From contig JAFUHX010000064.1 in the NCBI GenBank assembly GCA_017474045.1, forward strand, positions 1 through 46,090: a DNA stretch of 46,090 nt, written 5' to 3'. The notes beneath the pieces were generated by a model. It had not been told where the DNA came from. It made no database searches and saw only the letters and a list, made by a program, of their open reading frames with translations. Position 1 is the first letter of the stretch. The number at the start of each line of letters is the position of its first letter. The translations under genes and the position numbers were made by a program. This document shows positions 16,701 to 24,091 of this stretch, piece after piece. The stretch is from Clostridia bacterium (GTDB taxonomy: Bacteria; Bacillota; Clostridia; Oscillospirales; Acutalibacteraceae).

Positions 16701-17104
16701 ATGTTTGCAGAAACCTCTTTGAAAAAAGAGGTTGGCTTGTCATTAACATAATATTCAACAAATGAAAAAACATTTGTGTTTTGTTGATTTTTGTTTTCAA
16801 GCCACGCATTAAAATCAATCATATATAACTGATATGAGAATTCAGCAAACTCATCATTATTTTTCGGAAGATTGGAAATCTTAGCTAAAAATTTATGCTT
16901 TAAATTATAGATGTTGAATTTAGAAGAAAGATAAGACTTAATTTTTATAGTCTCTTCGCCAAAAAATTCAGCAACATCATCGTCAATTACAGCTTTCAAC
17001 ACTGTTGCAAAAAAAATGTCTTCGGTCATATAATTAAAACCAAGCTCATTTTTAAATTTTAGAGCCTCTTTTTCTGTATAAACGAAAAAAGCACTTTTTT
17101 TCAT
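13742..17104 (-). CDS. Clp-type AAA+ / receiver-like / FtsH-like AAA+ M41 protease fusion
   Basis: An 1120-residue protein with no transmembrane segment. Residues 1-150 resemble a Clp N-terminal repeat domain. Residues 175-450 are a Clp-type AAA+: Walker A GPPGTGKT (217-224), Walker B with the Clp signature LFDEIEKAH (283-291), sensor 1 TTNAG, Arg R374, and a Tyr (Y262) at the pore-loop position. Residues 490-625 are receiver-like (DFVLCDYS with D541) but lack the usual Lys, and contain C540, C544, C546 and C549. Residues 685-930 are an FtsH-type AAA+ (GPPGTGKT 729-736, FIDEIE 786-791, LDPALVRRFDRR). Residues 940-1115 are an M41 zinc protease: HEAGH (954-958) and the third ligand D1031 in TTGPSSD. 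FtsH is normally a membrane protease; here its membrane part is replaced by another unfoldase. GGAGG precedes the ATG. It heads the three-gene AAA+ set, 28 bp after the U32 gene. Confidence 0.9.
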   Translation of the reverse strand: MKKSAFFVYTEKEALKFKNELGFNYMTEDIFFATVLKAVIDDDVAEFFGEETIKIKSYLSSKFNIYNLKHKFLAKISNLPKNNDEFAEFSYQLYMIDFNAWLENKNQQNTNVFSFVEYYVNDKPTSFFKEVSANIYSHEKNDSAASYDMMSEFNSSSIKQVEALVKKVKGYQSELLKKIYGQDVAVSTFISGYFQAEMNKIYNNKTQKPMATFLFAGPPGTGKTYLSQCAADLLERPFARFDMSEYSDKEASLEFIGSDKVYKNGKAGNVTSYVAENPNCVILFDEIEKAHLNIIHLFLQILDVGRLRDSFTDEEVSFENAIIFFTTNAGKNFYDSTDAVNLSSVSRKELLKALQSDTKPDSTEPYFPAAICSRFATGNVVMFNRISADSLRKIAQKEFNRYSKMFSNKTKVTVETDNNVFSTILLSEGAGCDARTIKSKAISTFNNELFELLRLLSNNSHDKGIGRLKKITFKVSVPENNEITDLYYNKRNYKVLVFADETVSGLFNGLGIDNVEFICISDAEKAKNKIISDDIDFVLCDYSCGCNSCNKVLNMSDIVSEASEVFSYIQTYASDLPVYIIGKNECKITEEEKVSFIQSGAQDIFVLSDNSADNRKKLLELCEILHQQSAIISLGKANKILTYETAQRISDDGSEAVVEFYSLRLCVAPDTEDKNKLLDLTSKPNVKMEQVIGAEDAKEELCYFIDYLKDPKGFVSKSLRAPKGVLLYGPPGTGKTMLAKAMATESDTTFIAVQANEFLKSVVGQGPEEVRNLFKTARKYAPSIIFIDEIEVIGKLRDGSDGGNKSMDILNALLNEMDGFKTDLRKPVFVLAATNYDIDQSSATSLDPALVRRFDRRIYVDLPNKEERISYLKLKLSEIPFSALSESEIESFSVRTTGKSLADIETILEFALRNLYRSKLNELTYDVLSEAYEAFYYGEKKVWDSDAVLRTARHEAGHALVSWCRGNIPTHVTVVSRGNFGGYMLDERGKNSGSYTKEELLSEISILLGGRAAELICYGEEDGLTTGPSSDLRRATDLAEMLICDYSMDNEMGMGVINKAAASGEIQLKIRERVNEILNQSLKATIETIKGKMDIFEKMVNQLVSKNHLTADDIKAIFNS

Positions 17105-17132
17105 TTTAACTCCTCCGATTTTTAAACTTTAA

Positions 17133-18383
17133 TCATATTATTACTCTTTTGTCTTCTTCTCTTTCTTTACGAAGAATTGCTCCTTCTTCAATTTCAGAGT
17201 CACAAACAAACGAGAACTTCATAAGCGGATGATTGGTTGCCTCAATGTCTTCGCCCTTTTCATTTTTAAGCTGTGTAACCTTAATCTTATAAGGGGCTTT
17301 CCCTACGGGCATTACTTCAAGCTCGTCACCATTGAAAAAGCGGTTTCTTTGAACACAATATGCAACGCCGTCTTCAGTTTTTTCAACAACGGCAACAACG
17401 TCCCATTCGCGATTATATCCGCCTTTATAGCTGATATTGCCATCTTGCTTCGGTGTATGATAATAGAACCCCGTGCAATAATCGCGATAGCTGACTTTTC
17501 GCATTTCATCAATTATCCATTGCTCAGGCTTATAGTCATCGCTTGGATTATTTATGTATCCGTCAATAGCTTGTCTGTAGGCATTGGTTACAACGGAAAC
17601 ATAATATTCCGATTTGGCTCTGCCCTCAATTTTAAAGCTGGTTATTCCGGCTTTAACAAGTTCGGGAATATGCTCAATCATACACATATCTTTTGAATTA
17701 AATATATATGTTCCGTTTTCATCTTCAAATAGGGGGAAGTAAACACCGGGTCTTGTTTCTTCCATGAGATGATATTTCCAACGGCAGGGCTGAGCGCAAT
17801 CACCTTTGTTTGAGTCTCGCCCAACAAGATAGTTGGAAATCAGACACCTTCCCGAAAATGAAACACACATAGCTCCATGAATAAAACATTCAATATCCAT
17901 ATCATCAGGAATATTTTTTCTGATTCCTGCAATTTCTTCCATTGAAAGCTCACGCGCCGTAACAATTCGCTTAGCACCCATGTTATAAAAAGCGTTGGCT
18001 GTTGCATAATTCACAATTCCCGACTGAGTTGAAACATGAATTTCAACGTCAGGCGCATATTTTTTTGCATATTCAAATGTTCCGATATCAGAAATTATCA
18101 GAGCATCTACTCCGCTTTTTTGAGCATTTTCAAGAAAAGAAGGCAAAAGCTCAATATCATTATTTCTCGGAAGAACATTACAGGTCAAATAAACCTTAAC
18201 ATTTTTTCCATGGCAAAATTCAACAGCTTCAAGCAGCTGTTTTTCATCAAAATTTGAAGGAGCTGTTCTCATTCCGAAAAGCGTTCCGCCAAGATAAACT
18301 GCGTCAGCTCCATATTTTACAGCTGCCTTCAGCCTTTCCATGTCACCTGCCGGAGCAAGCAATTCAGGTTTAAATTTTTTCAT
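17133..18383 (-). CDS. U32 family protein, probable tRNA hydroxylation (TrhP-like)
   Basis: A 416-residue protein formerly called peptidase U32. The start PELLAPAGDMERLKAAVKYGADAVYLGG is the family signature, and the middle carries CVSFSGRC...DCAQPCRW with cysteines at 173, 180, 196 and 200, the set expected to bind an iron-sulfur cluster. In Bacillus, the U32 proteins YrrN/YrrO (TrhP1/2) make 5-hydroxyuridine at tRNA position 34 from prephenate-derived chemistry, and their genes follow mltG (yrrL); here the gene also follows mltG, which supports that assignment over the rRNA hydroxylase RlhA. Start: a 16-codon longer frame would run through the hairpin at 18395-18423 and has no ribosome site, so ATG 18383 (box GGTAG) is chosen, although that box is weak. 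Confidence 0.85.
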   Translation of the reverse strand: MKKFKPELLAPAGDMERLKAAVKYGADAVYLGGTLFGMRTAPSNFDEKQLLEAVEFCHGKNVKVYLTCNVLPRNNDIELLPSFLENAQKSGVDALIISDIGTFEYAKKYAPDVEIHVSTQSGIVNYATANAFYNMGAKRIVTARELSMEEIAGIRKNIPDDMDIECFIHGAMCVSFSGRCLISNYLVGRDSNKGDCAQPCRWKYHLMEETRPGVYFPLFEDENGTYIFNSKDMCMIEHIPELVKAGITSFKIEGRAKSEYYVSVVTNAYRQAIDGYINNPSDDYKPEQWIIDEMRKVSYRDYCTGFYYHTPKQDGNISYKGGYNREWDVVAVVEKTEDGVAYCVQRNRFFNGDELEVMPVGKAPYKIKVTQLKNEKGEDIEATNHPLMKFSFVCDSEIEEGAILRKEREEDKRVII

Positions 18384-18394
18384 AAAACTACCGT

Positions 18395-18423
18395 GCGACA
18401 CGAATAAAAAATATTCGTGTCGC
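18395..18423 (-). terminator. Hairpin between mltG and the U32 gene
   Basis: GCGACACGAAT / ATTCGTGTCGC, an 11-bp perfect stem with a 7-nt A/T loop, just upstream of the U32 start. It has no proper T tract on the minus strand, so it is more likely a processing or attenuating hairpin than a full terminator. Confidence 0.45.
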
Positions 18424-18432
18424 CCTTTCATT

Positions 18433-18466
18433 AAAAATCAGTCAGCAAGAAAAATCAGTCAGCAAG
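18433..18466. repeat. 17-bp tandem duplication over the mltG stop
   Basis: The 17-mer AAAAATCAGTCAGCAAG occurs twice back to back (18433-18449 and 18450-18466). The second copy (plus-strand order) contains the mltG stop codon at 18455-18457, so the duplication appends a copy of the gene's last bases to its 3' end without altering the protein. Confidence 0.85.
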
Positions 18467-20041
18467 AACAATTCGCTGGGTATTAGCCTGATGCTCAGAG
18501 GCTGTTACTGCATAATAGATGTTTCCGTCTGTATCATGACAGAAGAAGCAATAATTTGTATCTGCCGGATAAAGAGCCGCCTTAATGGCGTCACCACCGG
18601 GATTACAGATAGGTCCGGGAGGAAGTCCTTGAGCACTGTAGGTGTTATAAGCTTCAAGATAAAGCGAATAATAGTAGTCGGTAAACACACCGTATTCTTT
18701 GGTTGAAGAGATATAATCTTTTGTGGAGTTCATCTGAAGCAAAGGATAGGTTGCACTGTCATCAAGACGATTATGAAGAACCGATGAAATTCCAGCCATC
18801 TGAGAAGAGTTTTTAGCTTCTCGCTGAATCATGGCTGCAAGATTGATAACCTCATCAACAGAAAGTCCAAGCTCTTTAGCTCTTTTATCATATTCTTTAG
18901 TCCACTTTTTATCGAAGTTGTTAAAGAGCTTTTTAAGAACAGAGTTCGCGCTTTCACCGATATAGAAATCATAAGTATCGGGATACAAGTAACCTTCAAG
19001 CTTGAGATATCTTTCAGCATCAGACTCAATTTCTTCATAGAAATCAAATTGCTTTCCGACAATGTCAAGATTAGCATAGAGTTTTTCTGCAGTACAAACA
19101 TTATTCTTTTCAATTTTTTCAAAAATCTGAGCAATTGACCATCCTTCAGGGAAAGTAATTCTGACAGTATCTTTTGAAACCGTGCTTGAAGATTTTATTG
19201 ATTCAAGCATTACTTCAAGGCTGTCTGAAGAATCAAAATAATAAACACCCGGAACATATTTAACAGGAAGATATTTTTTCTGAGAGCTACTATAATACTG
19301 ATCGTAGTTTCTTAAAACGGTACAGAATATTTTGCAAAGCAGTTTTTGCTTAACAAGACCATTATCACAAAGCTTGTTATAAACAGACTCAAAATCAGTT
19401 TCATTTTCTTCAATAGTAATTGAAACCGTTGTTCCGCTTTCTTTATTTATTGCGAGAATATCATTAATGGTTGAAAGAGCAATGCTTGAAAGCGTTATTG
19501 TTAAAACTGAAATAAAAATCAAACAAACGCATGTAATTAAAACAGCCTTGGTTCTGTCATATTTCTTTTTAGCCTTGCTTTTCTTTCTTTTTGGAGAAAC
19601 AGATGAGCCAGATGGTTTTTTTGCAGAAGTTGTTTTGGCAGACTGAGAACTGCTTCTCGTTGCAGGTTTAGTTGCTTTTCCTCCTGGAGAAGCGGTCTGT
19701 GCTCTTTTTTGCGGAGCATTTTTCTTAACCGCAGCAGTTGATTTTGTAGCAGCAGTAGCAGATGAAGCTCCGAAGGCAGAAGAAGCAGTGTTGGCTGATT
19801 TTTTTTCATAAACAGGATATGCTTCACTCTTTTGGTTATCCGAAGGAATGTTCACCTTGAACTTTTCGCCTTTAGAATAATCATAAGAAGCTGAAGACTT
19901 TGGAGGATTATAGTAATCATCATCAAAGTCAATTGAAACTTTAAAATCCCCTGCTCTGCTGTTTCTTCTTTGGAAATTCTGTGTAGAACCACCTGAAGCA
20001 GAGTTTTTCTTTGAAAAATTCTCATTCATACGCTCGTCCAT
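18455..20041 (-). CDS. mltG: Endolytic murein transglycosylase
   Basis: A 528-residue membrane protein that cuts nascent glycan strands and so sets their length in peptidoglycan synthesis. Residues 1-165 are a long low-complexity cytoplasmic region rich in Ser, Ala, Lys and Thr, unusually long for MltG; a single transmembrane helix follows (about 167-192). The outside part has a LysM-like subdomain and the YceG core: LEGYLYPDTYDF, catalytic Glu408 in AMIQREAKN, QMNST, and GLPPGPICNPG near the end. AAGGAG precedes ATG 20041 by 7 nt. It lies 2 bp after the 5-formyl-THF cyclo-ligase gene and is followed by the U32 gene, an order partly shared with the yrrL-yrrM-yrrN-yrrO block of Bacillus; trmR (yrrM) is absent here. 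Confidence 0.93.
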   Translation of the reverse strand: MDERMNENFSKKNSASGGSTQNFQRRNSRAGDFKVSIDFDDDYYNPPKSSASYDYSKGEKFKVNIPSDNQKSEAYPVYEKKSANTASSAFGASSATAATKSTAAVKKNAPQKRAQTASPGGKATKPATRSSSQSAKTTSAKKPSGSSVSPKRKKSKAKKKYDRTKAVLITCVCLIFISVLTITLSSIALSTINDILAINKESGTTVSITIEENETDFESVYNKLCDNGLVKQKLLCKIFCTVLRNYDQYYSSSQKKYLPVKYVPGVYYFDSSDSLEVMLESIKSSSTVSKDTVRITFPEGWSIAQIFEKIEKNNVCTAEKLYANLDIVGKQFDFYEEIESDAERYLKLEGYLYPDTYDFYIGESANSVLKKLFNNFDKKWTKEYDKRAKELGLSVDEVINLAAMIQREAKNSSQMAGISSVLHNRLDDSATYPLLQMNSTKDYISSTKEYGVFTDYYYSLYLEAYNTYSAQGLPPGPICNPGGDAIKAALYPADTNYCFFCHDTDGNIYYAVTASEHQANTQRIVLAD

Positions 20042-20043
20042 AT

Positions 20044-20619
20044 TTATTCTCCTTGACAGGTATTATATATCTTTGTTTCAGTTATTACAAATGAAACTGA
20101 TTTATCGTATTCATCTTTTAAAAGATCGGAAACAAAAAGCTCCTCATAGCAAAAGCCAACAGAAATTCCACAAAACTCAGATAAGAAACGGTCATAATAG
20201 CCTTTTCCAAAGCCTATGCGAAAGCCGTTTTTATCAAAAGAAAGGCCGGGTACGACACACAAGGCAGCTTTTGTTTCAAGCAATTCTTTGCAACAAGCTT
20301 CTTCAGGCTCCAAAATATTATAATTTCCCTTTTTGAGCTGTTTCAAAGATGAAATAAGGAAAAATCTTATTGTGCAATCTGCGCTGTTGCAAAGAGGAAC
20401 AGCAACTTCCTTCCCATCAGACAATGCACGCTCAATTAAAGAAAGCGTTTCAATTTCGAAGCCGAAAGAAACATAGACAAGAAGTGTCTTACAGCTATTA
20501 TATAAATCACTATCTATAAATCTGGCTAAAATTGCGCAATCTTTTTTCTCTTTTTCTGAAATACACTTTCTTTTTTCAATAAGGCTCATTCTGAGCTTTT
20601 GTTTTTCTTCTTTTATCAT
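20044..20619 (-). CDS. 5-formyltetrahydrofolate cyclo-ligase
   Basis: A 191-residue cytosolic enzyme that uses ATP to turn 5-formyl-THF into 5,10-methenyl-THF, returning stored folate to the one-carbon pool. It has the basic N-terminal helix (KEEKQKLRMSLIEKRK), the strand LLVYVSFGFEIET, and the hallmark glycine-rich loop FRIGFGKGYYDRFL that binds ATP and folate. Length is normal for the family. The stop of the upstream DJ-1 gene and ATG 20619 overlap as ATGA, pointing to translational coupling; another ATG two codons upstream (20625) is the alternative start. FolD at 40583 uses the product. Confidence 0.9.
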   Translation of the reverse strand: MIKEEKQKLRMSLIEKRKCISEKEKKDCAILARFIDSDLYNSCKTLLVYVSFGFEIETLSLIERALSDGKEVAVPLCNSADCTIRFFLISSLKQLKKGNYNILEPEEACCKELLETKAALCVVPGLSFDKNGFRIGFGKGYYDRFLSEFCGISVGFCYEELFVSDLLKDEYDKSVSFVITETKIYNTCQGE

Positions 20620-21158
20620 AAGCATTGAATTGCGGCTTTAATTTCTTCTGCGTCAGCCTTTGAACAAAGATTTGAAACAATTTCGAGACCGAAATCAACC
20701 GCAACTCCCGCTCCTTTTGCTGTTATAAACAAACCGTCAGTAACAACACTTTTTTTGCTGATTTTTGCCCCTTTTAAATCCTTTTCAAAGCCGGGATACG
20801 CAATTGCTTCCTTTCCTTCAAGAATGCCTTTGTGGCCAAGAATTGAAGGAGCAGCACAAATTGCACAAACATATTTTTTGTTTTCAACGCAAAAATCAAT
20901 AGCAGACTGAACAATTGAATTTTTTTCAAGATTAAGTGTTCCGGGCATACCGCCGGGAAGAATAATAGCTTCAACATCAACGCTTAATTCAATTTCTTCA
21001 GCCGTAATATCGCATTTAACCGGAATATTATGGGCACCGTTTATTATTTCTCCGCCGACTCCCACGGTTATAACTTCTTTTTTTGCTCTTTTAAGCATAT
21101 CAATCGGTGCAATGGCTTCGGTTTCTTCAAAGCCCTCAGCAAGAAAACAATAAATCAT
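20616..21158 (-). CDS. DJ-1/PfpI family protein
   Basis: A 180-residue protein of the DJ-1/ThiJ/PfpI superfamily. The conserved Glu is in the opening EGFEETEA, the strand VEAIILPGGMPG is followed by the nucleophile elbow with Cys in AICAAPSIL, and VTDGLFITAKGAG comes near the end, close to the YajL/DJ-1 subgroup. Family members act against oxidative or carbonyl stress (deglycase or glyoxalase-like activity is debated). GGAG precedes the ATG by 7 nt. It lies 12 bp after the GNAT gene and overlaps the folate gene by 4 bp. Confidence 0.88.
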   Translation of the reverse strand: MIYCFLAEGFEETEAIAPIDMLKRAKKEVITVGVGGEIINGAHNIPVKCDITAEEIELSVDVEAIILPGGMPGTLNLEKNSIVQSAIDFCVENKKYVCAICAAPSILGHKGILEGKEAIAYPGFEKDLKGAKISKKSVVTDGLFITAKGAGVAVDFGLEIVSNLCSKADAEEIKAAIQCL

Positions 21159-21170
21159 AACAAACTCCTT

Positions 21171-21980
21171 TTAATCAAGTGCAAGATTCATATATATCAT
21201 ATCAGACTGCAAGCAGTCTTTCAAATCTGAATTTATCGGATACATCATTCCGAAATCTTTTTTATTTTCTCCCCAAGGAGAAAATACTTCAACATCTTCA
21301 CCGAAAAACAGCGATAAAACTTTATTACACAACAAAGAGTAATCTTCTTCTTTGCATAAAAGCTCCGCCACACAATTGTCGCTTCGATTAATAAAGGCAC
21401 AGCCTTCATTCATACAGATAAATTCTTCACAACCGAAAAAATTCAAACATTCAAAAGCATATTCAAGTTCCTTTTCACCCCAAAAAAGTCGGTTAAAGGA
21501 AAGTTCTTTTTCAAATTCAAAACGTTTTTTTATTTCGGTTGAAACATATTCAGCTTTTTTATCCCTTGAATTAAAAACACTACTGCCTTTATACATTGAG
21601 GTTACAAAGCCAAATTTTTTATAGTAATTATATAACCCTTCCTCACCCGGAACAAGAGCAATAAAGTCATAGCCGATTTTCTCAGCAAAAGCTTTTGCTT
21701 CTTCAATCAGAGAAGCCATATACCCCTTTCCTCTTTGACTTTCAAGGGTTGCGGCGGCATAAAGATAGAAACCTTTATAAAGTTTACCTTCAAAAAACAG
21801 GTTTATATCGAGAAGATAAAGGGCGCTGACGATTTTTTCTTCATTAAAAATTGCAAAGGTCTTTGATGAATCATAAACCATTTCAAAAAACAAATTTATA
21901 TATTCATCATTATCGCCAAAAGCTTCTTTCCACAAAGCATTCAGCTGAGGAACATAAGCTGCATTGGAATTTATAAGCAT
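21171..21980 (-). CDS. GNAT family N-acetyltransferase
   Basis: A 269-residue protein. The N-terminal half (1-140) is a GNAT domain: strand FAIFNEEKIVSALYLL, then FYLYAAATLESQRGKGYMASLIEEA with the acetyl-CoA binding loop Q82-R83-G84-K85-G86, and LYNYYKKFGF. The C-terminal half (about 150-269) has no recognisable motif and may be a second, degenerate acetyltransferase-like or sterol-carrier-like domain, as in Eis-type enzymes. The acceptor is unknown. The start is one base after the stop of the DUF2156 gene with a weak ribosome site, implying coupled translation. Confidence 0.82.
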   Translation of the reverse strand: MLINSNAAYVPQLNALWKEAFGDNDEYINLFFEMVYDSSKTFAIFNEEKIVSALYLLDINLFFEGKLYKGFYLYAAATLESQRGKGYMASLIEEAKAFAEKIGYDFIALVPGEEGLYNYYKKFGFVTSMYKGSSVFNSRDKKAEYVSTEIKKRFEFEKELSFNRLFWGEKELEYAFECLNFFGCEEFICMNEGCAFINRSDNCVAELLCKEEDYSLLCNKVLSLFFGEDVEVFSPWGENKKDFGMMYPINSDLKDCLQSDMIYMNLALD

Positions 21981-21981
21981 A

Positions 21982-22872
21982 TTATCTGATTATAATCTCA
22001 TACTTTTCCAGAAGGAAAGCAGGGTGATATGAGAGCTTTGCCTTTCTTAAATTTTCAGCACCGGTGTCTTCTTCTCTGTTTATATAAAGATAGCCTGAAA
22101 GCTCATTTTCTGCAAACTGCTGATTTATCATCGGATAGGCACCTCTGATATGTGAATATGCCTTTTCAAAATGAAGACAAAAGGTTTCGCTGTTGAGTCT
22201 TTCCCCAACAGTATAAGCCACGACCTCACCGTCAATTTTTATTACTCCGCCTATACAATCCATTGAAGAGAACTCTTTAAAAAACAGTCTGATTATTTTG
22301 TTCTCTCTGACAAGTTCATCATAAAGCGGACTTTCTTTTTGATTTTCAAGCCATTTGTTGCTCATTTCAAGACATTGAGGAATATTATCAGCGCTAAGCT
22401 TTTCATATTTCCAATTAAAATTTCGCTTAAAGTATGAAATATGATTTCGTTTTGGCTGATATTTTTTTCCTGAAAGATTAATTAAATCAGAGCTATTATA
22501 AATATAATCAAAAGAATCGCGGTTTTCGTTAATTTTAAACTTTTCACCATAGATGCTTCTGAAAAGCTCTGCATTTTCTCTGCTGACAGCATAAATCCGA
22601 GACGGAAGACCGGATTTCTCGGCGTCTTCAACTAAAAAATCGAGAGCACTTTTAACGTCACCTTTTCCGGCAGGGAACATATAATATAAGCCGTCAGAAA
22701 CAATACACTTAATAATCAGACATGAAGACACATAGGCATATTCAATATCCATAACGGCAAGATATGGATAAATGTTTCCGAAGCAATATTCACAGCTTGA
22801 TGTATTGTTATTTTTCAGAATGCTGTTGATAAACTGTGAATCGGAAACATCTAAAGGCTGAAACTCAGGCAT
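21982..22872 (-). CDS. DUF2156 (LPG-synthase C-terminal-like) protein
   Basis: A 296-residue protein resembling stand-alone DUF2156 proteins, which share the double-GNAT fold of the MprF lysyl-transferase domain. Visible markers are the early FGNIYPY segment, the middle NHISYFKRNF motif, YTVGERLN (a GNAT-like strand), FEKAYSHIRGAYPMINQQFAE and the late INREEDTGAENLRKAK..YHP stretch, where MprF-type proteins hold their substrate cleft. No membrane segments are present, so it is not a full MprF; it may transfer aminoacyl or acyl groups, but the substrate is unknown. AAGGAG precedes ATG 22872; the gene overlaps tmk by 8 bp and touches the GNAT gene. Confidence 0.78.
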   Translation of the reverse strand: MPEFQPLDVSDSQFINSILKNNNTSSCEYCFGNIYPYLAVMDIEYAYVSSCLIIKCIVSDGLYYMFPAGKGDVKSALDFLVEDAEKSGLPSRIYAVSRENAELFRSIYGEKFKINENRDSFDYIYNSSDLINLSGKKYQPKRNHISYFKRNFNWKYEKLSADNIPQCLEMSNKWLENQKESPLYDELVRENKIIRLFFKEFSSMDCIGGVIKIDGEVVAYTVGERLNSETFCLHFEKAYSHIRGAYPMINQQFAENELSGYLYINREEDTGAENLRKAKLSYHPAFLLEKYEIIIR

Positions 22873-23539
22873 TAATCAAAATCTCCTTTTCAATAACGGC
22901 AAATACATCGTCGGCAATACTTTCAATGCTTCTTGGTTCACCGTTTTCGCTGCAGGAAATTACATTCCAGCCAAGTTTTTTTGAAGCATAGTCTGCTGCT
23001 TCATGACAGCTGATAAGATAGGAAACATCACTTTCATGAACATCCTTTTTGCTGGCGTCGTTATTATATCTTTTCAAAAGAAGCTTCTGAGAAACTTCAA
23101 CAGGCATGTCAAGATAAATTACACAGTCAGGCTTTGGTATTTCAAGAAGGTTATATTCAAAATCAAAAAGCCAATTCAAATAAAAATCCCATTTATCTTT
23201 AGAAAGCTTTGTCATCTGATGAGACGCATTGGAAGTGGTATAGCGATTAGCAACGATTATTTTGTCTGAGCAATATTCTTTGTTCCAGAACTTTTTAAAG
23301 CTGGCGTAGCGGTCAACGGCATAAAAGGTTGAAGCCGCAAATGCATTGACATCGGAAGGGCTTTTTCCCATTTCTCCGGCAAGATACATTTTAACAAGAG
23401 CACTTGAGTTATCTTCATAATTAGGAAGACTTATTCCAAAAGCATCATAACCCTTTTCAATAAGGGTTTTTAAAAGAATTTCAGTCTGAGTTCCTTTTCC
23501 GCTGGCGTCCAGACCTTCAATAACAATTAATTTCCCCAT
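22865..23539 (-). CDS. tmk: Thymidylate kinase
   Basis: A 224-residue P-loop kinase making dTDP from dTMP. The P-loop is EGLDASGKGTQ (8-18); DRYASF and ANRYTTSNASHQ correspond to the DR(Y/H) and nucleotide-base segments, and VIYLDMPVEVSQKLLLKR leads into the lid region. The usual DRYxxSSxAYQ block appears in the variant form NRYTTSNASHQ, typical of a clostridial subgroup. AAGGTG lies 8 nt ahead of the ATG. ThyX, which makes dTMP, is encoded divergently 550 bp to the right, with only a cupin gene between, so the dTMP-to-dTDP steps are neighbours. Confidence 0.9.
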   Translation of the reverse strand: MGKLIVIEGLDASGKGTQTEILLKTLIEKGYDAFGISLPNYEDNSSALVKMYLAGEMGKSPSDVNAFAASTFYAVDRYASFKKFWNKEYCSDKIIVANRYTTSNASHQMTKLSKDKWDFYLNWLFDFEYNLLEIPKPDCVIYLDMPVEVSQKLLLKRYNNDASKKDVHESDVSYLISCHEAADYASKKLGWNVISCSENGEPRSIESIADDVFAVIEKEILINA

Positions 23540-23550
23540 AGTAGAACACC

Positions 23551-23901
23551 TTAATATGTGAGAATAATTGCGAAAAGAACAACATTGCCTTCGTTTTCGC
23601 GATTAGCAATTGAATGCTTTTCACCGCCGAGACAAACACAGCTGTCGCCCTTGTTGAGCTTTACGATTTTTCCGTTATCGTTATAGGTGGCGGTTCCTTC
23701 AATGATATAAAAAATTTCTTCTTCATTTTCGTGAATATGCTCTCCGATTGAACAACCGGGTTCAAGAAGAATGGTTCCCACAAGGCGTGCCTTACCGTTA
23801 TATTCACCTTTATTGACAACATCGGTAACAACAACTTGTCCGTCGCCACCGCGCATGTTGACTTTGACATTAGCTGTCATATCATTGTTTCTTTTTATCA
23901 T
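23551..23901 (-). CDS. Small cupin-domain protein
   Basis: A 116-residue single-domain cupin. Motif 1 is seen as GEHIHENEEEIFYIIEG with two His and a Glu as metal ligands, and motif 2 as LNKGDSCVCLGGEKHSI with the last His. Such proteins may be metal-dependent dioxygenases, isomerases or ligand sensors; the small size gives no further hint. AAGGA precedes the ATG. It is the first gene of the long minus-strand run, 11 bp ahead of tmk. Confidence 0.85.
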   Translation of the reverse strand: MIKRNNDMTANVKVNMRGGDGQVVVTDVVNKGEYNGKARLVGTILLEPGCSIGEHIHENEEEIFYIIEGTATYNDNGKIVKLNKGDSCVCLGGEKHSIANRENEGNVVLFAIILTY

Positions 23902-24030
23902 AGATTATCATTCCTTAATGCACATATTTCTTTATTCTATATTATAGCACAAAAAATAAATATATCAAGAAAAATTGAATATTATTTTAGTCTTAGCAAA
24001 AGAAGACGAGTCCATTTTTCAACCTCTTTA

Positions 24031-24059
24031 TTGACAAAACAAAGATTAAATGCAATAAT
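24031..24059 (+). promoter_or_regulatory. Sigma-A promoter of thyX
   Basis: TTGACA (24031-24036), 17-bp spacer, AATAAT (24054-24059) preceded by a TG extended -10 motif. Predicted start about 25 nt ahead of the ATG. Confidence 0.6.
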
Positions 24060-24091
24060 ATTGACCTAAGAATTATTTGTGAGGTTATTTT

